Assembly: GCA_021820805.1 (NCBI GenBank)
Contig: JAKADF010000218.1
Location: 1-6,231 of the forward strand
DNA length: 6,231 nt
Reading direction: 5' to 3'
DNA from: Bacillota bacterium
GTDB lineage: Bacteria > Bacillota > Bacilli > Alicyclobacillales > Alicyclobacillaceae
Shown: in pieces, positions 1 to 6,117 of the stretch
Layout of the letters: each line of letters begins with the position of its first letter
Numbering within the stretch: the first letter of the stretch is position 1
Translations under genes and position numbers: made by a program
Notes under the pieces: model-generated
The model's input: only the letters and a program-made list of their open reading frames with translations
Told to the model about the DNA's origin: nothing
Databases searched by the model: none

Positions 1-1
1 A

Positions 2-604
2 AGGCCGACAGAGCACGTGAGAATACTCGATATGTGTGCAGCACCAGGTACAAAAACAACACATATCGCCGAGTTGCAAAAAGATTGTGGACAGGTTATT
101 GCGTGTGATATTCATGTTCACAAGTTAAAATTGATTCGCTCTGCACGAGACAGGCTTCGTCTCCAATCTATCGAGACTAAGCTTGCAGATGGACGGATGC
201 TCGGTGACATGGAAGATTTAACCGAATCATTTGACGCGGTTCTGTTAGATGCTCCGTGCAGTGGATTTGGTGTGTTGCGCCATAGACCTGATATTCGCTA
301 TAAACGTACAGAGCGTGATGTCCGCTCTTTGAGGGAATTGCAGTACGAATTACTGGAGACAGCTTTGAAGCTGGTACGCAGAGGCGGAGTCATTGTATAT
401 TCAACGTGTACACTTTTAAATGAAGAAAACGAGCAATTGATAGATACTTTTGTTCGTGATTCAAAAACGAATGTAGAGTGGGATCCGATTGATTCCGATT
501 TACCAGAATCCGTCAAGCAATATGCTGTAGGCAAAGGATTTACGTTGACACCTGAACTTTTTGGTACGGATGGGTTTTATATGGCGAGACTGCGGAAGAA
601 ATGA
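2..604 (+). CDS. rsmB: 16S rRNA (cytosine-C5) methyltransferase RsmB, C-terminal part (5' truncated by window edge)
   Basis: SAM-dependent enzyme that makes m5C in 16S rRNA (C967 in E. coli numbering). The frame is open to the left edge, so the gene starts outside the window; the GTG at 17 lies inside the conserved SAM-binding motif region and is not the true start. About 200 C-terminal residues of a protein that is usually about 440 are present: the Rossmann catalytic domain only, without the N-terminal NusB-like RNA-binding domain. Visible motifs are motif I LDMCAAPGTKT (nt 26-58), an acidic ACD after the second strand, LADGR, motif IV DAPCSG with its Cys at 257-259, and motif VI YSTCTL with the nucleophilic Cys at 407-409. 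The paired Cys residues are diagnostic of RNA m5C methylases, and RsmB rather than RsmF is supported by rlmN lying directly downstream. Its TGA is followed after 9 nt by the rlmN start. Confidence 0.95.
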   Translation, partial: RPTEHVRILDMCAAPGTKTTHIAELQKDCGQVIACDIHVHKLKLIRSARDRLRLQSIETKLADGRMLGDMEDLTESFDAVLLDAPCSGFGVLRHRPDIRYKRTERDVRSLRELQYELLETALKLVRRGGVIVYSTCTLLNEENEQLIDTFVRDSKTNVEWDPIDSDLPESVKQYAVGKGFTLTPELFGTDGFYMARLRKK

Positions 605-607
605 GGA
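604..607 (+). promoter_or_regulatory. Shine-Dalgarno for rlmN (GTG start)
   Basis: An AGGA core sits 6 nt before the GTG at 614 and overlaps the rsmB TGA. An in-frame TGA at 602 rules out any start upstream, so GTG 614 is the only start that retains the conserved N-terminal helix. Placement on the rsmB stop suggests translational coupling. Confidence 0.6.
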
Positions 608-613
608 AAATTT

Positions 614-1657
614 GTGACCATACAGCATTTGTATGATTTGACCCTGCCGGAAATGACGGACTGGTTTGCTTCTTTAAAGGAGTTGCCATATCGGGCAAAA
701 CAAGTATTTGAGTGGTTATATAAAAAACGCGTAATGACCGTTAATGATATGACAAACTTGTCAAAATCGCTTCGTAAAGAATTATTTGAAGCAACATCTA
801 TACAGACATCTCATCAGGTATTAAAGCAGGTTTCCAGAGACGGTACTGTGAAGTTTCTTGTTGGCTGGCCAGACAAAGTCACGGTGGAAACAGTTTTGAT
901 GGAGCATGAATATGGCCATAGCGCATGTGTCTCAACTCAAGTTGGATGCAAAATGGGATGTACTTTTTGTGCTTCTTCACTTGGCGGTATGATACGTCAA
1001 ATGAAAGCAGGTGAAATGGTTGAACAGTTGCTTTACAGTCAACGTGCACTTGATGAGCAGGGAGGCCGTGTTTCTTCGGTTGTGTTGATGGGTTCTGGCG
1101 AACCAATGGATAATTATAATCAAGTCATGCGGTTTATTGATATCATTCGTGATCCAAATGGCCTGGGCATTGGTCAACGCCATATCACGATTTCAACTGT
1201 AGGACTTGTACCTGGAATTATCCGTCTGGCAGATGAAGGCAGACCTATTACGCTCGCAGTGTCCCTTCATGCTGCTAACGATGCTCTGCGGTCATCTATG
1301 ATGCCTGTAAATAAAGCTTATCCTATCGCAAAATTGATGGAAGCGTGTCATTATTATCACAACCAAACTGGTAAACGAATTAGTTTTGAATATGCGCTGG
1401 TTGGCGGGAAAAATGACCGTTTAGAGGATGCTCATGAGTTGGCAGCACTTCTTCGGGACTTGCCTTGTCATGTTAATTTAATTCCGGTCAACTATGTGCC
1501 TGAGCGCGGATATACGCGAACGTCAAAAGACCAGATTGATGCCTTTGTTAAGGAATTACAATCGCTTGGCGTTAACGCGACAATTCGGCGTGAAAAAGGG
1601 CATGACATCGATGCTGCGTGTGGACAACTGAGAGCGAAACATGAAGGTCGGGTTTAA
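614..1657 (+). CDS. rlmN: Dual-specificity 23S rRNA/tRNA adenine-C2 methyltransferase RlmN (radical SAM)
   Basis: Cytosolic radical-SAM enzyme that methylates C2 of A2503 in 23S rRNA and, in characterised homologues, A37 of some tRNAs. The 347 residues fit the family (about 350-390). The N-terminal accessory domain shows YRAKQVFEWLYKKRV and MTNLSKSLR, typical of RlmN. The [4Fe-4S] cluster motif CX3CX2C is C112, C116, C119 (GCKMGCTFC). The two mechanistic cysteines are present by alignment with E. coli C118 and C355: C105 in ACVST and C336 in DIDAACGQL. E92 in VETV matches E. coli E105. The GSGEP SAM-binding motif is at 160-164 and the SLHA signature at 217-220. Nothing essential is missing, so the enzyme should be active. 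Cfr, the C8-methylating relative, is much less likely because of the neighbours. GTG start; 9 nt after rsmB and 50 nt before prpC. Confidence 0.97.
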   Translation: MTIQHLYDLTLPEMTDWFASLKELPYRAKQVFEWLYKKRVMTVNDMTNLSKSLRKELFEATSIQTSHQVLKQVSRDGTVKFLVGWPDKVTVETVLMEHEYGHSACVSTQVGCKMGCTFCASSLGGMIRQMKAGEMVEQLLYSQRALDEQGGRVSSVVLMGSGEPMDNYNQVMRFIDIIRDPNGLGIGQRHITISTVGLVPGIIRLADEGRPITLAVSLHAANDALRSSMMPVNKAYPIAKLMEACHYYHNQTGKRISFEYALVGGKNDRLEDAHELAALLRDLPCHVNLIPVNYVPERGYTRTSKDQIDAFVKELQSLGVNATIRREKGHDIDAACGQLRAKHEGRV

Positions 1658-1693
1658 TCAAAATAAATCATGGCGTTTTAAGTTGAACCATAA

Positions 1694-1700
1694 AGAGGTG
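1694..1700 (+). promoter_or_regulatory. Shine-Dalgarno for prpC
   Basis: AGAGGTG lies 7 nt ahead of the ATG at 1708, in the only spacer (50 nt) among the first four genes. It fixes the ATG start. The rest of the 50-nt spacer contains no convincing promoter or terminator. Confidence 0.75.
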
Positions 1701-1707
1701 GCGTTCT

Positions 1708-2472
1708 ATGTTGTATGCAGCAAAATCCCATATTGGACTTGTCAGGCAAATGAATCAGGATGGGTATGCTGTATTGCCTGATTTATCTCCGCGTCAGTTT
1801 TATGTCGTCGCTGATGGGATGGGCGGACCGTCTGCCGGGGAAGTTGCGAGCAGTATTGCAGTCGATGCGGTTACCGAGTTCGTCAAAAGCGGGATTTCGC
1901 ATGTGGATATGGAACCTGCCGAATTGATTCGCGAAGCGATCTATCATGCAAACCAAAAGATCTTCTCATGTGCAAAAGACAAAGAAGAGTACTACGGTAT
2001 GGGCACTACATTAGTTTGTGCGCTCGTTGACCATTCAGAAGTGTTGTTTGCACATGTGGGAGACAGCAGAGGTTATTTATATCGAAATGAGCAACTGACA
2101 CAGGTTACAAATGATCATTCACTCGTTGCAGAGTTAGTTCGTCGCGGTCAACTAACAGAGGATGAAGCTCTTCATCATCCTAGACGGAATATAGTGACAA
2201 GGTCGTTAGGTACGGATGAATACAGCCACCCAGATTTGTACATGGTTCCTTGGGAATCTGGCGATGTGGTTCTCTTGTGCTCTGACGGTCTATCTAATCT
2301 TGTTTATTTTGGTGAATTGCAATCATTTATGCAAAAGGTCTCGGAGGCAAATACGGAACGTGAATTGGAGCTTATTGCGGAATCCATGGTTCGTTTAGCT
2401 TTGGAACGAGGCGGTCCTGACAATATTACGCTCATCCTCGTGATCAACCGAGAGGAGGGGCAAGTAGCTTGA
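1708..2472 (+). CDS. prpC: PP2C-family Ser/Thr protein phosphatase PrpC/Stp
   Basis: Metal-dependent phosphatase that dephosphorylates targets of the partner kinase PrkC and the kinase itself. It is a compact, soluble, single-domain bacterial PP2C of 254 residues, the usual size. Visible motifs in order: RQMNQD (R13 phosphate-binding, D18), VADGMGG (D36 and G37 at the dinuclear Mn/Mg site), GMGTTLV (98-103), HVGDSRGYL (D119), DHSLVAELVRRGQ, HPRRNIVTRSLG, LLCSDGLSN (D193) and GGPDNIT (D238). All acidic metal ligands are intact. The residue after DGMGG, commonly His in this group (as recalled for B. subtilis PrpC), is Pro here. The gene ends in TTGA: its TGA stop shares bases with the TTG start of prkC, giving a 4-nt overlap and probable translational coupling, which would keep kinase and phosphatase in step. 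No signal peptide or membrane segment is seen. Confidence 0.96.
   Translation: MLYAAKSHIGLVRQMNQDGYAVLPDLSPRQFYVVADGMGGPSAGEVASSIAVDAVTEFVKSGISHVDMEPAELIREAIYHANQKIFSCAKDKEEYYGMGTTLVCALVDHSEVLFAHVGDSRGYLYRNEQLTQVTNDHSLVAELVRRGQLTEDEALHHPRRNIVTRSLGTDEYSHPDLYMVPWESGDVVLLCSDGLSNLVYFGELQSFMQKVSEANTERELELIAESMVRLALERGGPDNITLILVINREEGQVA
2453..2460 (+). promoter_or_regulatory. Strong Shine-Dalgarno for prkC (TTG start) inside prpC
   Basis: AGGAGGGG lies within the last codons of prpC, 8 nt before TTG 2469. It supports TTG as the start of prkC and hence the overlap with the prpC stop. Confidence 0.8.
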
Positions 2473-4463
2473 CGCAAAGAGAACTTGGAGGACGTTACCG
2501 CCTTGAAAATGAGATTGGCGGCGGCGGAATGGCTCTCGTGTACCGTGCTGTAGATACGCTGCTTGACCGGACTGTGGCCATTAAGATGTTAAGGCCTCAG
2601 TATGTTGGGGACAGTCAATTTGTGAGCCGTTTTCGTCAAGAAGCAATGTCAGCGGCAAAGTTATCACATCCAAACATTGTGAATCTGTATGATGTTGGTG
2701 TTGAAAATAACGAGTATTACATCGTAATGGAATACGTTGATGGCCCCACTTTAAAAGATATTATTCTTGAACGTGCGCCGTTGCCAATTTCAGAGGTTGT
2801 CGATATAACAGACCAAATTTGTGCTGCTCTCGAGCATGCACATGAACATCATATTATTCATCGTGATATTAAGCCTCATAATATATTGCTTACGAAAAAC
2901 GGCATTGTTAAAGTGGCGGATTTTGGAATTGCTAGAGCTGTGACTGGAGATACCATTACTGATTTTCAAGCAACAACCGTACTTGGTTCGGTTCACTATA
3001 TTTCACCAGAGCAAGCACGCGGCGGTTCTACGGATGTCAGAAGCGACATTTATTCCTTAGGTATAGTCATGTATGAGATGCTTACAAAAGAACTCCCTTT
3101 TTCAGGAGAGTCACCCGTAAGTGTAGCACTGAAGCATTTACGAGATCGCTTTGTGGAACCTAGGGAGTTAAATCGTAAAATCCCACAGAGTATCGAAAAT
3201 ATAGTGTTGAAATGTCTGGTGAAATCACCCGACATGCGTTATCAAAATATGGCTGCGATGCAGGCTGATTTAGCAGATGCACTTGTCCATCCAAATGTGC
3301 CAAAATTTTCTATGCCACAAGAAGTGGAAGATGAAACAATTGCTATTCCAGCGGTTGGAAATGGCGCTTCTGTTGCAGGACAAGAACCCCACAAAGAAAA
3401 AAAGCGAAAAAAAGCTTGGTGGAAAGCATTGCTTTGGTGGCTTGTCGGTTTGCTGCTTGTAATCGTCGGCGGATTTGCTGCCTATTATATTCTGATGCGT
3501 TTTATTCAAGTGCCGAATGTGAACTTGCCAAGTGTTGTAGGTAAAACCGAGCAGCAAGCGATATCTGCTTTAGAGTCGTCAGGATTTCAGGCTAACCAAA
3601 TTCATGAAGAGCGAGCTCCCAACAGTGACAGAGCTGAGGGTATTGTGTATGATCAAAACCCAGAAGGACCGACTGTAGTAAAGAAAAATAGAGATATTAC
3701 ACTATATGTGAGCCTTGGTGCGCCCAAAATATCCATGCCAAATGTTAACGGTGTTGTTGCAGACCAGGCGATTCAAACACTCGTAAATCAAGGTTTTAAA
3801 CGAGAAAATATTACTGAAAAACAAGTCCAGAGTGCGGATGTGCCTGCTGGTCAGGTAGTCTCTTCGTCGCCGAGCCCAGGGGATAATGTATCTACAGATG
3901 CGAAAGTCGTATTGCAGGTGAGCAGCGGAGCTACTACGCAGGTGCCAAACGTAATTGACCAGTCCTATGCAGATGCTGTTCAAGCGTTGCAAGCAGCAAA
4001 TCTGCAAATTGGGCAAGTTTATAAGGTACCGTTCTCAGCGCCGGACCAAACTGTATTCAAAATTTCACCGTACAGTGTTGGTCAATCTGTACCTGTCGGT
4101 ACCCCAATAAATCTTTATGTAGCAGATAACTCACAAGCGCAAGGCGGAGTAGATAACAGTACGGGTGGTACGGATAATGGCACGAGCAGCGGGAGTGGCG
4201 GCCAAAACAGTAACACGAATTTACCTGCAGGTACGGAAGCACGCCCTGTCACGATTCAAGTGAACGTCCGTCATCATAACCCGGAACAAATAACAATCCT
4301 GGTTTCAGATGTTCGTGGTTCTAATCAAAAGGTTGTTGAACAAACCATAACTCAAAATTCTTCATGGACGATAAATGTATACGTTACACAAAACACGTCT
4401 GGAACGATTCAAGTTTTAGAAAATGGACATCCAACACAAAATTGGAGAGTACCATACCAGTAA
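2469..4463 (+). CDS. prkC: PASTA-domain transmembrane Ser/Thr protein kinase PrkC
   Basis: Eukaryotic-type Hanks kinase; in B. subtilis it senses muropeptides/cell-wall state and promotes germination. 664 residues. Kinase domain about 8-275: Gly loop IGGGGMALV, catalytic K39 (VAIK), E58 in helix C, HRDIKPHN with D133 and N138, DFG 151-153, then an activation loop with T162, T164, T169 and T170 before GSVHYISPEQARGG. A juxtamembrane linker (276-315) ends in a Lys/Arg cluster. One membrane helix at about 317-341 follows (inside-to-outside). The extracellular part has three PASTA repeats (about 347-416, 417-487, 489-553), a Gly/Ser/Asn/Thr linker (555-588), and a C-terminal beta-rich domain (about 590-664) that corresponds to the Ig-like domain known in staphylococcal PrkC. 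All kinase residues are present. TTG start is fixed by the conserved N-terminus and an AGGAGGGG site; it overlaps prpC by 4 nt. Two A7 tracts lie just before the membrane segment (see findings). Confidence 0.97.
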   Translation: MTQRELGGRYRLENEIGGGGMALVYRAVDTLLDRTVAIKMLRPQYVGDSQFVSRFRQEAMSAAKLSHPNIVNLYDVGVENNEYYIVMEYVDGPTLKDIILERAPLPISEVVDITDQICAALEHAHEHHIIHRDIKPHNILLTKNGIVKVADFGIARAVTGDTITDFQATTVLGSVHYISPEQARGGSTDVRSDIYSLGIVMYEMLTKELPFSGESPVSVALKHLRDRFVEPRELNRKIPQSIENIVLKCLVKSPDMRYQNMAAMQADLADALVHPNVPKFSMPQEVEDETIAIPAVGNGASVAGQEPHKEKKRKKAWWKALLWWLVGLLLVIVGGFAAYYILMRFIQVPNVNLPSVVGKTEQQAISALESSGFQANQIHEERAPNSDRAEGIVYDQNPEGPTVVKKNRDITLYVSLGAPKISMPNVNGVVADQAIQTLVNQGFKRENITEKQVQSADVPAGQVVSSSPSPGDNVSTDAKVVLQVSSGATTQVPNVIDQSYADAVQALQAANLQIGQVYKVPFSAPDQTVFKISPYSVGQSVPVGTPINLYVADNSQAQGGVDNSTGGTDNGTSSGSGGQNSNTNLPAGTEARPVTIQVNVRHHNPEQITILVSDVRGSNQKVVEQTITQNSSWTINVYVTQNTSGTIQVLENGHPTQNWRVPYQ

Positions 4464-4469
4464 GTTGGC

Positions 4470-4476
4470 GGGGGGA
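4470..4476 (+). promoter_or_regulatory. G-run Shine-Dalgarno for rsgA
   Basis: GGGGGGA sits 4 nt before ATG 4481, in the 17-nt gap after the prkC stop. It is not the standard AGGAGG but can pair with the CCUCC of 16S rRNA using a G-U pair. It decides the start at 4481 over the upstream in-frame ATG at 4364, which is inside prkC and lacks such a site. Confidence 0.5.
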
Positions 4477-4480
4477 AACG

Positions 4481-5353
4481 ATGCATAAGGGAATTGTGAC
4501 GCGCGCGCAAGGCGGTTTTTTTGAAGTTTGCGGCGATAAAATAACTAGACTTTGCCGCGCAAGAGGGGTGTTTAAAAAGCAAGGGATAAAAATCCTAGTT
4601 GGAGATCGTGTGTTGTTTGATGTGATTTCCGGGACAGAAGGAATTATTCAGGATGTTTTACCCCATGACACAGTCCTTGTACGGCCTCCGATTGCCAATA
4701 TATCACAGGTCCTTATTGTGTTTTCAATCATTACTCCGAATTTAAATCGGAACTTGCTTGACAAGATGCTGGTAACTGTACAAAATGCAGGGCTCTTGTC
4801 AAGAATTGTGCTTACGAAATGCGACCTGGTAGACAAAAAGGAAATTGAAACTGTAACAAATGTTTATTCAGCAGCAGGTTATACAGTGTTGCCGGTTGCA
4901 GTTAAGAAAGGAATTGGTGTTGATTCGGTACTAAATGTACTGAATGGACATGTAACAGTATTTGCAGGGCCAAGCGGGGCGGGCAAATCGACCCTTGCGA
5001 ATGCAATTAACCCGGAGCTAGGCCTTCGCATGGGGGATATCAGCGAAAAGGCTGGGCTCGGAAAACATACAACCCGCCACGTGGAATTGTTCCACGTATC
5101 AGAGAATACTTGGGTTGCTGATGCTCCTGGGTTTAGTCAATTAGATGTGCAGATTCCATCTATGGAATTGAAACTCTTCTTTCCTGAATTTGAGAGTGCA
5201 GAAGCATGTGCATATCGTGGCTGCGCGCATATCGATGAACAAGAATGCGGGGTGAAAGATGCAGTGCTTGTTGGCGCAATTGATAAGGAAAGATATGAAA
5301 GTTATCGTCTCATGTTTGAGATGATTCGTGAACGGGAGGAACATAAATTTTGA
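4481..5353 (+). CDS. rsgA: Circularly permuted GTPase RsgA, small-subunit (30S) assembly factor
   Basis: GTPase (YjeQ/CpgA) that binds late 30S intermediates and releases maturation factors such as RbfA; 290 residues, normal for Bacillota. An N-terminal OB-fold spans about 1-65 (CRARGVFKK, LVGDRV). The G-domain is in permuted order: G4 TKCD 112-115, G1/P-loop GPSGAGKS 163-170, switch region GKHTTRHVEL 194-203, and G3 DAPG 214-217. The C-terminal zinc knuckle is C243, C248, H250, C256. The start at ATG 4481 gives MHKGIV, in line with RsgA N-termini; extending to 4364 would add 39 residues read from inside prkC. In B. subtilis, CpgA is phosphorylated by PrkC, so its position next to the kinase makes sense. 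The stop overlaps the rpe start by 4 nt (TTGA), as between prpC and prkC. Confidence 0.97.
   Translation: MHKGIVTRAQGGFFEVCGDKITRLCRARGVFKKQGIKILVGDRVLFDVISGTEGIIQDVLPHDTVLVRPPIANISQVLIVFSIITPNLNRNLLDKMLVTVQNAGLLSRIVLTKCDLVDKKEIETVTNVYSAAGYTVLPVAVKKGIGVDSVLNVLNGHVTVFAGPSGAGKSTLANAINPELGLRMGDISEKAGLGKHTTRHVELFHVSENTWVADAPGFSQLDVQIPSMELKLFFPEFESAEACAYRGCAHIDEQECGVKDAVLVGAIDKERYESYRLMFEMIREREEHKF
5334..5340 (+). promoter_or_regulatory. Shine-Dalgarno for rpe (TTG start) inside rsgA
   Basis: GGGAGGA lies 9 nt before TTG 5350. The other possible start, GTG 5356, would be 15 nt away, too far for a normal site, so TTG is preferred. Both would give an acceptable Rpe N-terminus ahead of the APSIL motif. 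Confidence 0.7.
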
Positions 5354-6018
5354 GTGTGATTATTGCACCTTCTATTTTAGCAGCTGACTTCGGGAACCTA
5401 GAGAGAGAGGTTGCTTCTGTTCTTCAGGCTGGTGCAGAATGGATTCACATCGATGTGATGGACGGGGACTTTGTGCCGAATATTACAATGGGGCCAATCG
5501 TTGTTGAGGCAATACGTAAAAAATTCGAATGCCCTCTTGATGTCCATTTGATGATCAATCAGCCTGAACGATATATTTCAGATTTTGTTAATGCTGGAGC
5601 AACATCAATATCTGTACATATGGAGGCAACACAGCATATCCACCGAGCGTTGCAACAGATACATATGAGCGGGTTAAAAGCTGGGCTAGCCTTAAATCCA
5701 GGGACGGGACTTGATATGCTCCCGTATTTGTGTGATGAAATTGATTTGCTGCTAATAATGACCGTAAATCCCGGTTTTGGTGGACAGAAATTTATTTCGT
5801 TAATGCTGAATAAAATTAAACACGCGCGTGAAATTCTGAGTGCTCATGGCAAAAAAGATATACCAATTGAAATTGACGGCGGTGTAACGGACGAGACAAT
5901 TGGCAAAGCAAAACTAGCAGGTGCTGAAATATTTGTGGCAGGTTCCTTTGTGTTTTCAAAGGAAGACAGGAGAGATGCAATACAAAAGCTTTTGTCAGCT
6001 GCACAAATAGCGACATAA
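5350..6018 (+). CDS. rpe: Ribulose-phosphate 3-epimerase
   Basis: Interconverts D-ribulose-5-phosphate and D-xylulose-5-phosphate in the non-oxidative pentose phosphate pathway; cytosolic TIM barrel of 222 residues, the usual length. Visible signature elements: APSILAADF (6-14) with the active-site Ser, HIDVMDG (33-39) carrying metal-ligand H33 and catalytic D35, DVHLM (64-68) with ligand H66, MTVNPGFGGQKF (138-148) forming the active-site lid/phosphate loop, and EIDGG (174-178) with the second catalytic Asp D176; AGS near 197-199 is in the phosphate-binding end. Family assignment is firm; the allulose-6-phosphate epimerase subgroup is possible in principle but location after rsgA is typical for rpe. 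The TTG start overlaps the rsgA TGA. No terminator follows the TAA at 6016. Confidence 0.96.
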   Translation: MSVIIAPSILAADFGNLEREVASVLQAGAEWIHIDVMDGDFVPNITMGPIVVEAIRKKFECPLDVHLMINQPERYISDFVNAGATSISVHMEATQHIHRALQQIHMSGLKAGLALNPGTGLDMLPYLCDEIDLLLIMTVNPGFGGQKFISLMLNKIKHAREILSAHGKKDIPIEIDGGVTDETIGKAKLAGAEIFVAGSFVFSKEDRRDAIQKLLSAAQIAT

Positions 6019-6041
6019 GATAGCACATTTCTTGGGCTGCC

Positions 6042-6068
6042 GAATATATATGTACGGATGCATGCACT
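6042..6068 (+). promoter_or_regulatory. Possible sigma-E-like (mother-cell) promoter for spoVM
   Basis: CATGCACT (6061-6068) matches 7 of 8 positions of the sigma-E -10 consensus CATACANT as I recall it. GAATATA (6042-6048) resembles the -35 KMATATT. The gap is 12 nt, shorter than the usual 14 or so, which weakens the call. A start site near 6075 would give a leader of about 43 nt. In B. subtilis spoVM is under sigma-E, so the location is right. Tentative. Confidence 0.35.
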
Positions 6069-6101
6069 GGCAAAGGCGATCCTACTTGATGAGCCAAGAT
6101 T

Positions 6102-6109
6102 AAGGAGGG
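6102..6109 (+). promoter_or_regulatory. Strong Shine-Dalgarno for spoVM (TTG start)
   Basis: AAGGAGGG is close to a perfect anti-Shine-Dalgarno match and sits 8 nt before TTG 6118. It identifies the short gene's start and argues against the in-frame ATG at 6058, which has no such site. Confidence 0.85.
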
Positions 6110-6117
6110 AACCCGGG

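Larger units (their letters stand above)
6019..6117 (+). other. rpe-spoVM spacer (no thiN)
   Basis: 99 nt between the rpe stop and the spoVM start. It contains the possible sporulation promoter and the spoVM ribosome binding site. No thiN (thiamine pyrophosphokinase) or remnant is recognisable, although that gene lies here in B. subtilis. No rho-independent terminator is visible. The frame of rpe and spoVM is the same and has no stop in this stretch. Confidence 0.8.

Noticed and set aside
1658..1707. Promoter or terminator between rlmN and prpC
   Set aside because: The 50-nt gap holds no matched -35/-10 pair and no hairpin with T-run; the repeated TGGCGTT is too short to mean anything.
3277..3462. 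Short + strand reading frame inside prkC
   Set aside because: Out-of-frame shadow of the kinase gene with no family resemblance; relevant only as the frame that a +1 slip at the A7 tracts would enter.
3270..3557. Minus-strand reading frames opposite prkC, rlmN, rsgA and rpe
   Set aside because: They lie wholly within well-supported genes, lack ribosome binding sites and have low-complexity or Cys/His/Phe-rich translations typical of antisense shadows.
4364..4480. Upstream ATG extension of rsgA into prkC
   Set aside because: It would overlap prkC by 100 nt, adds 39 residues unlike any RsgA N-terminus, and the ATG at 4481 has its own G-rich Shine-Dalgarno and gives the family-typical length.
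5982..5995. 14-bp perfect palindrome ACAAAAGCTTTTGT near the 3' end of rpe
   Set aside because: Inside conserved coding sequence, has no loop or following T-run to act as a terminator, and a palindrome of this size has a fair chance of arising at random in 6 kb.
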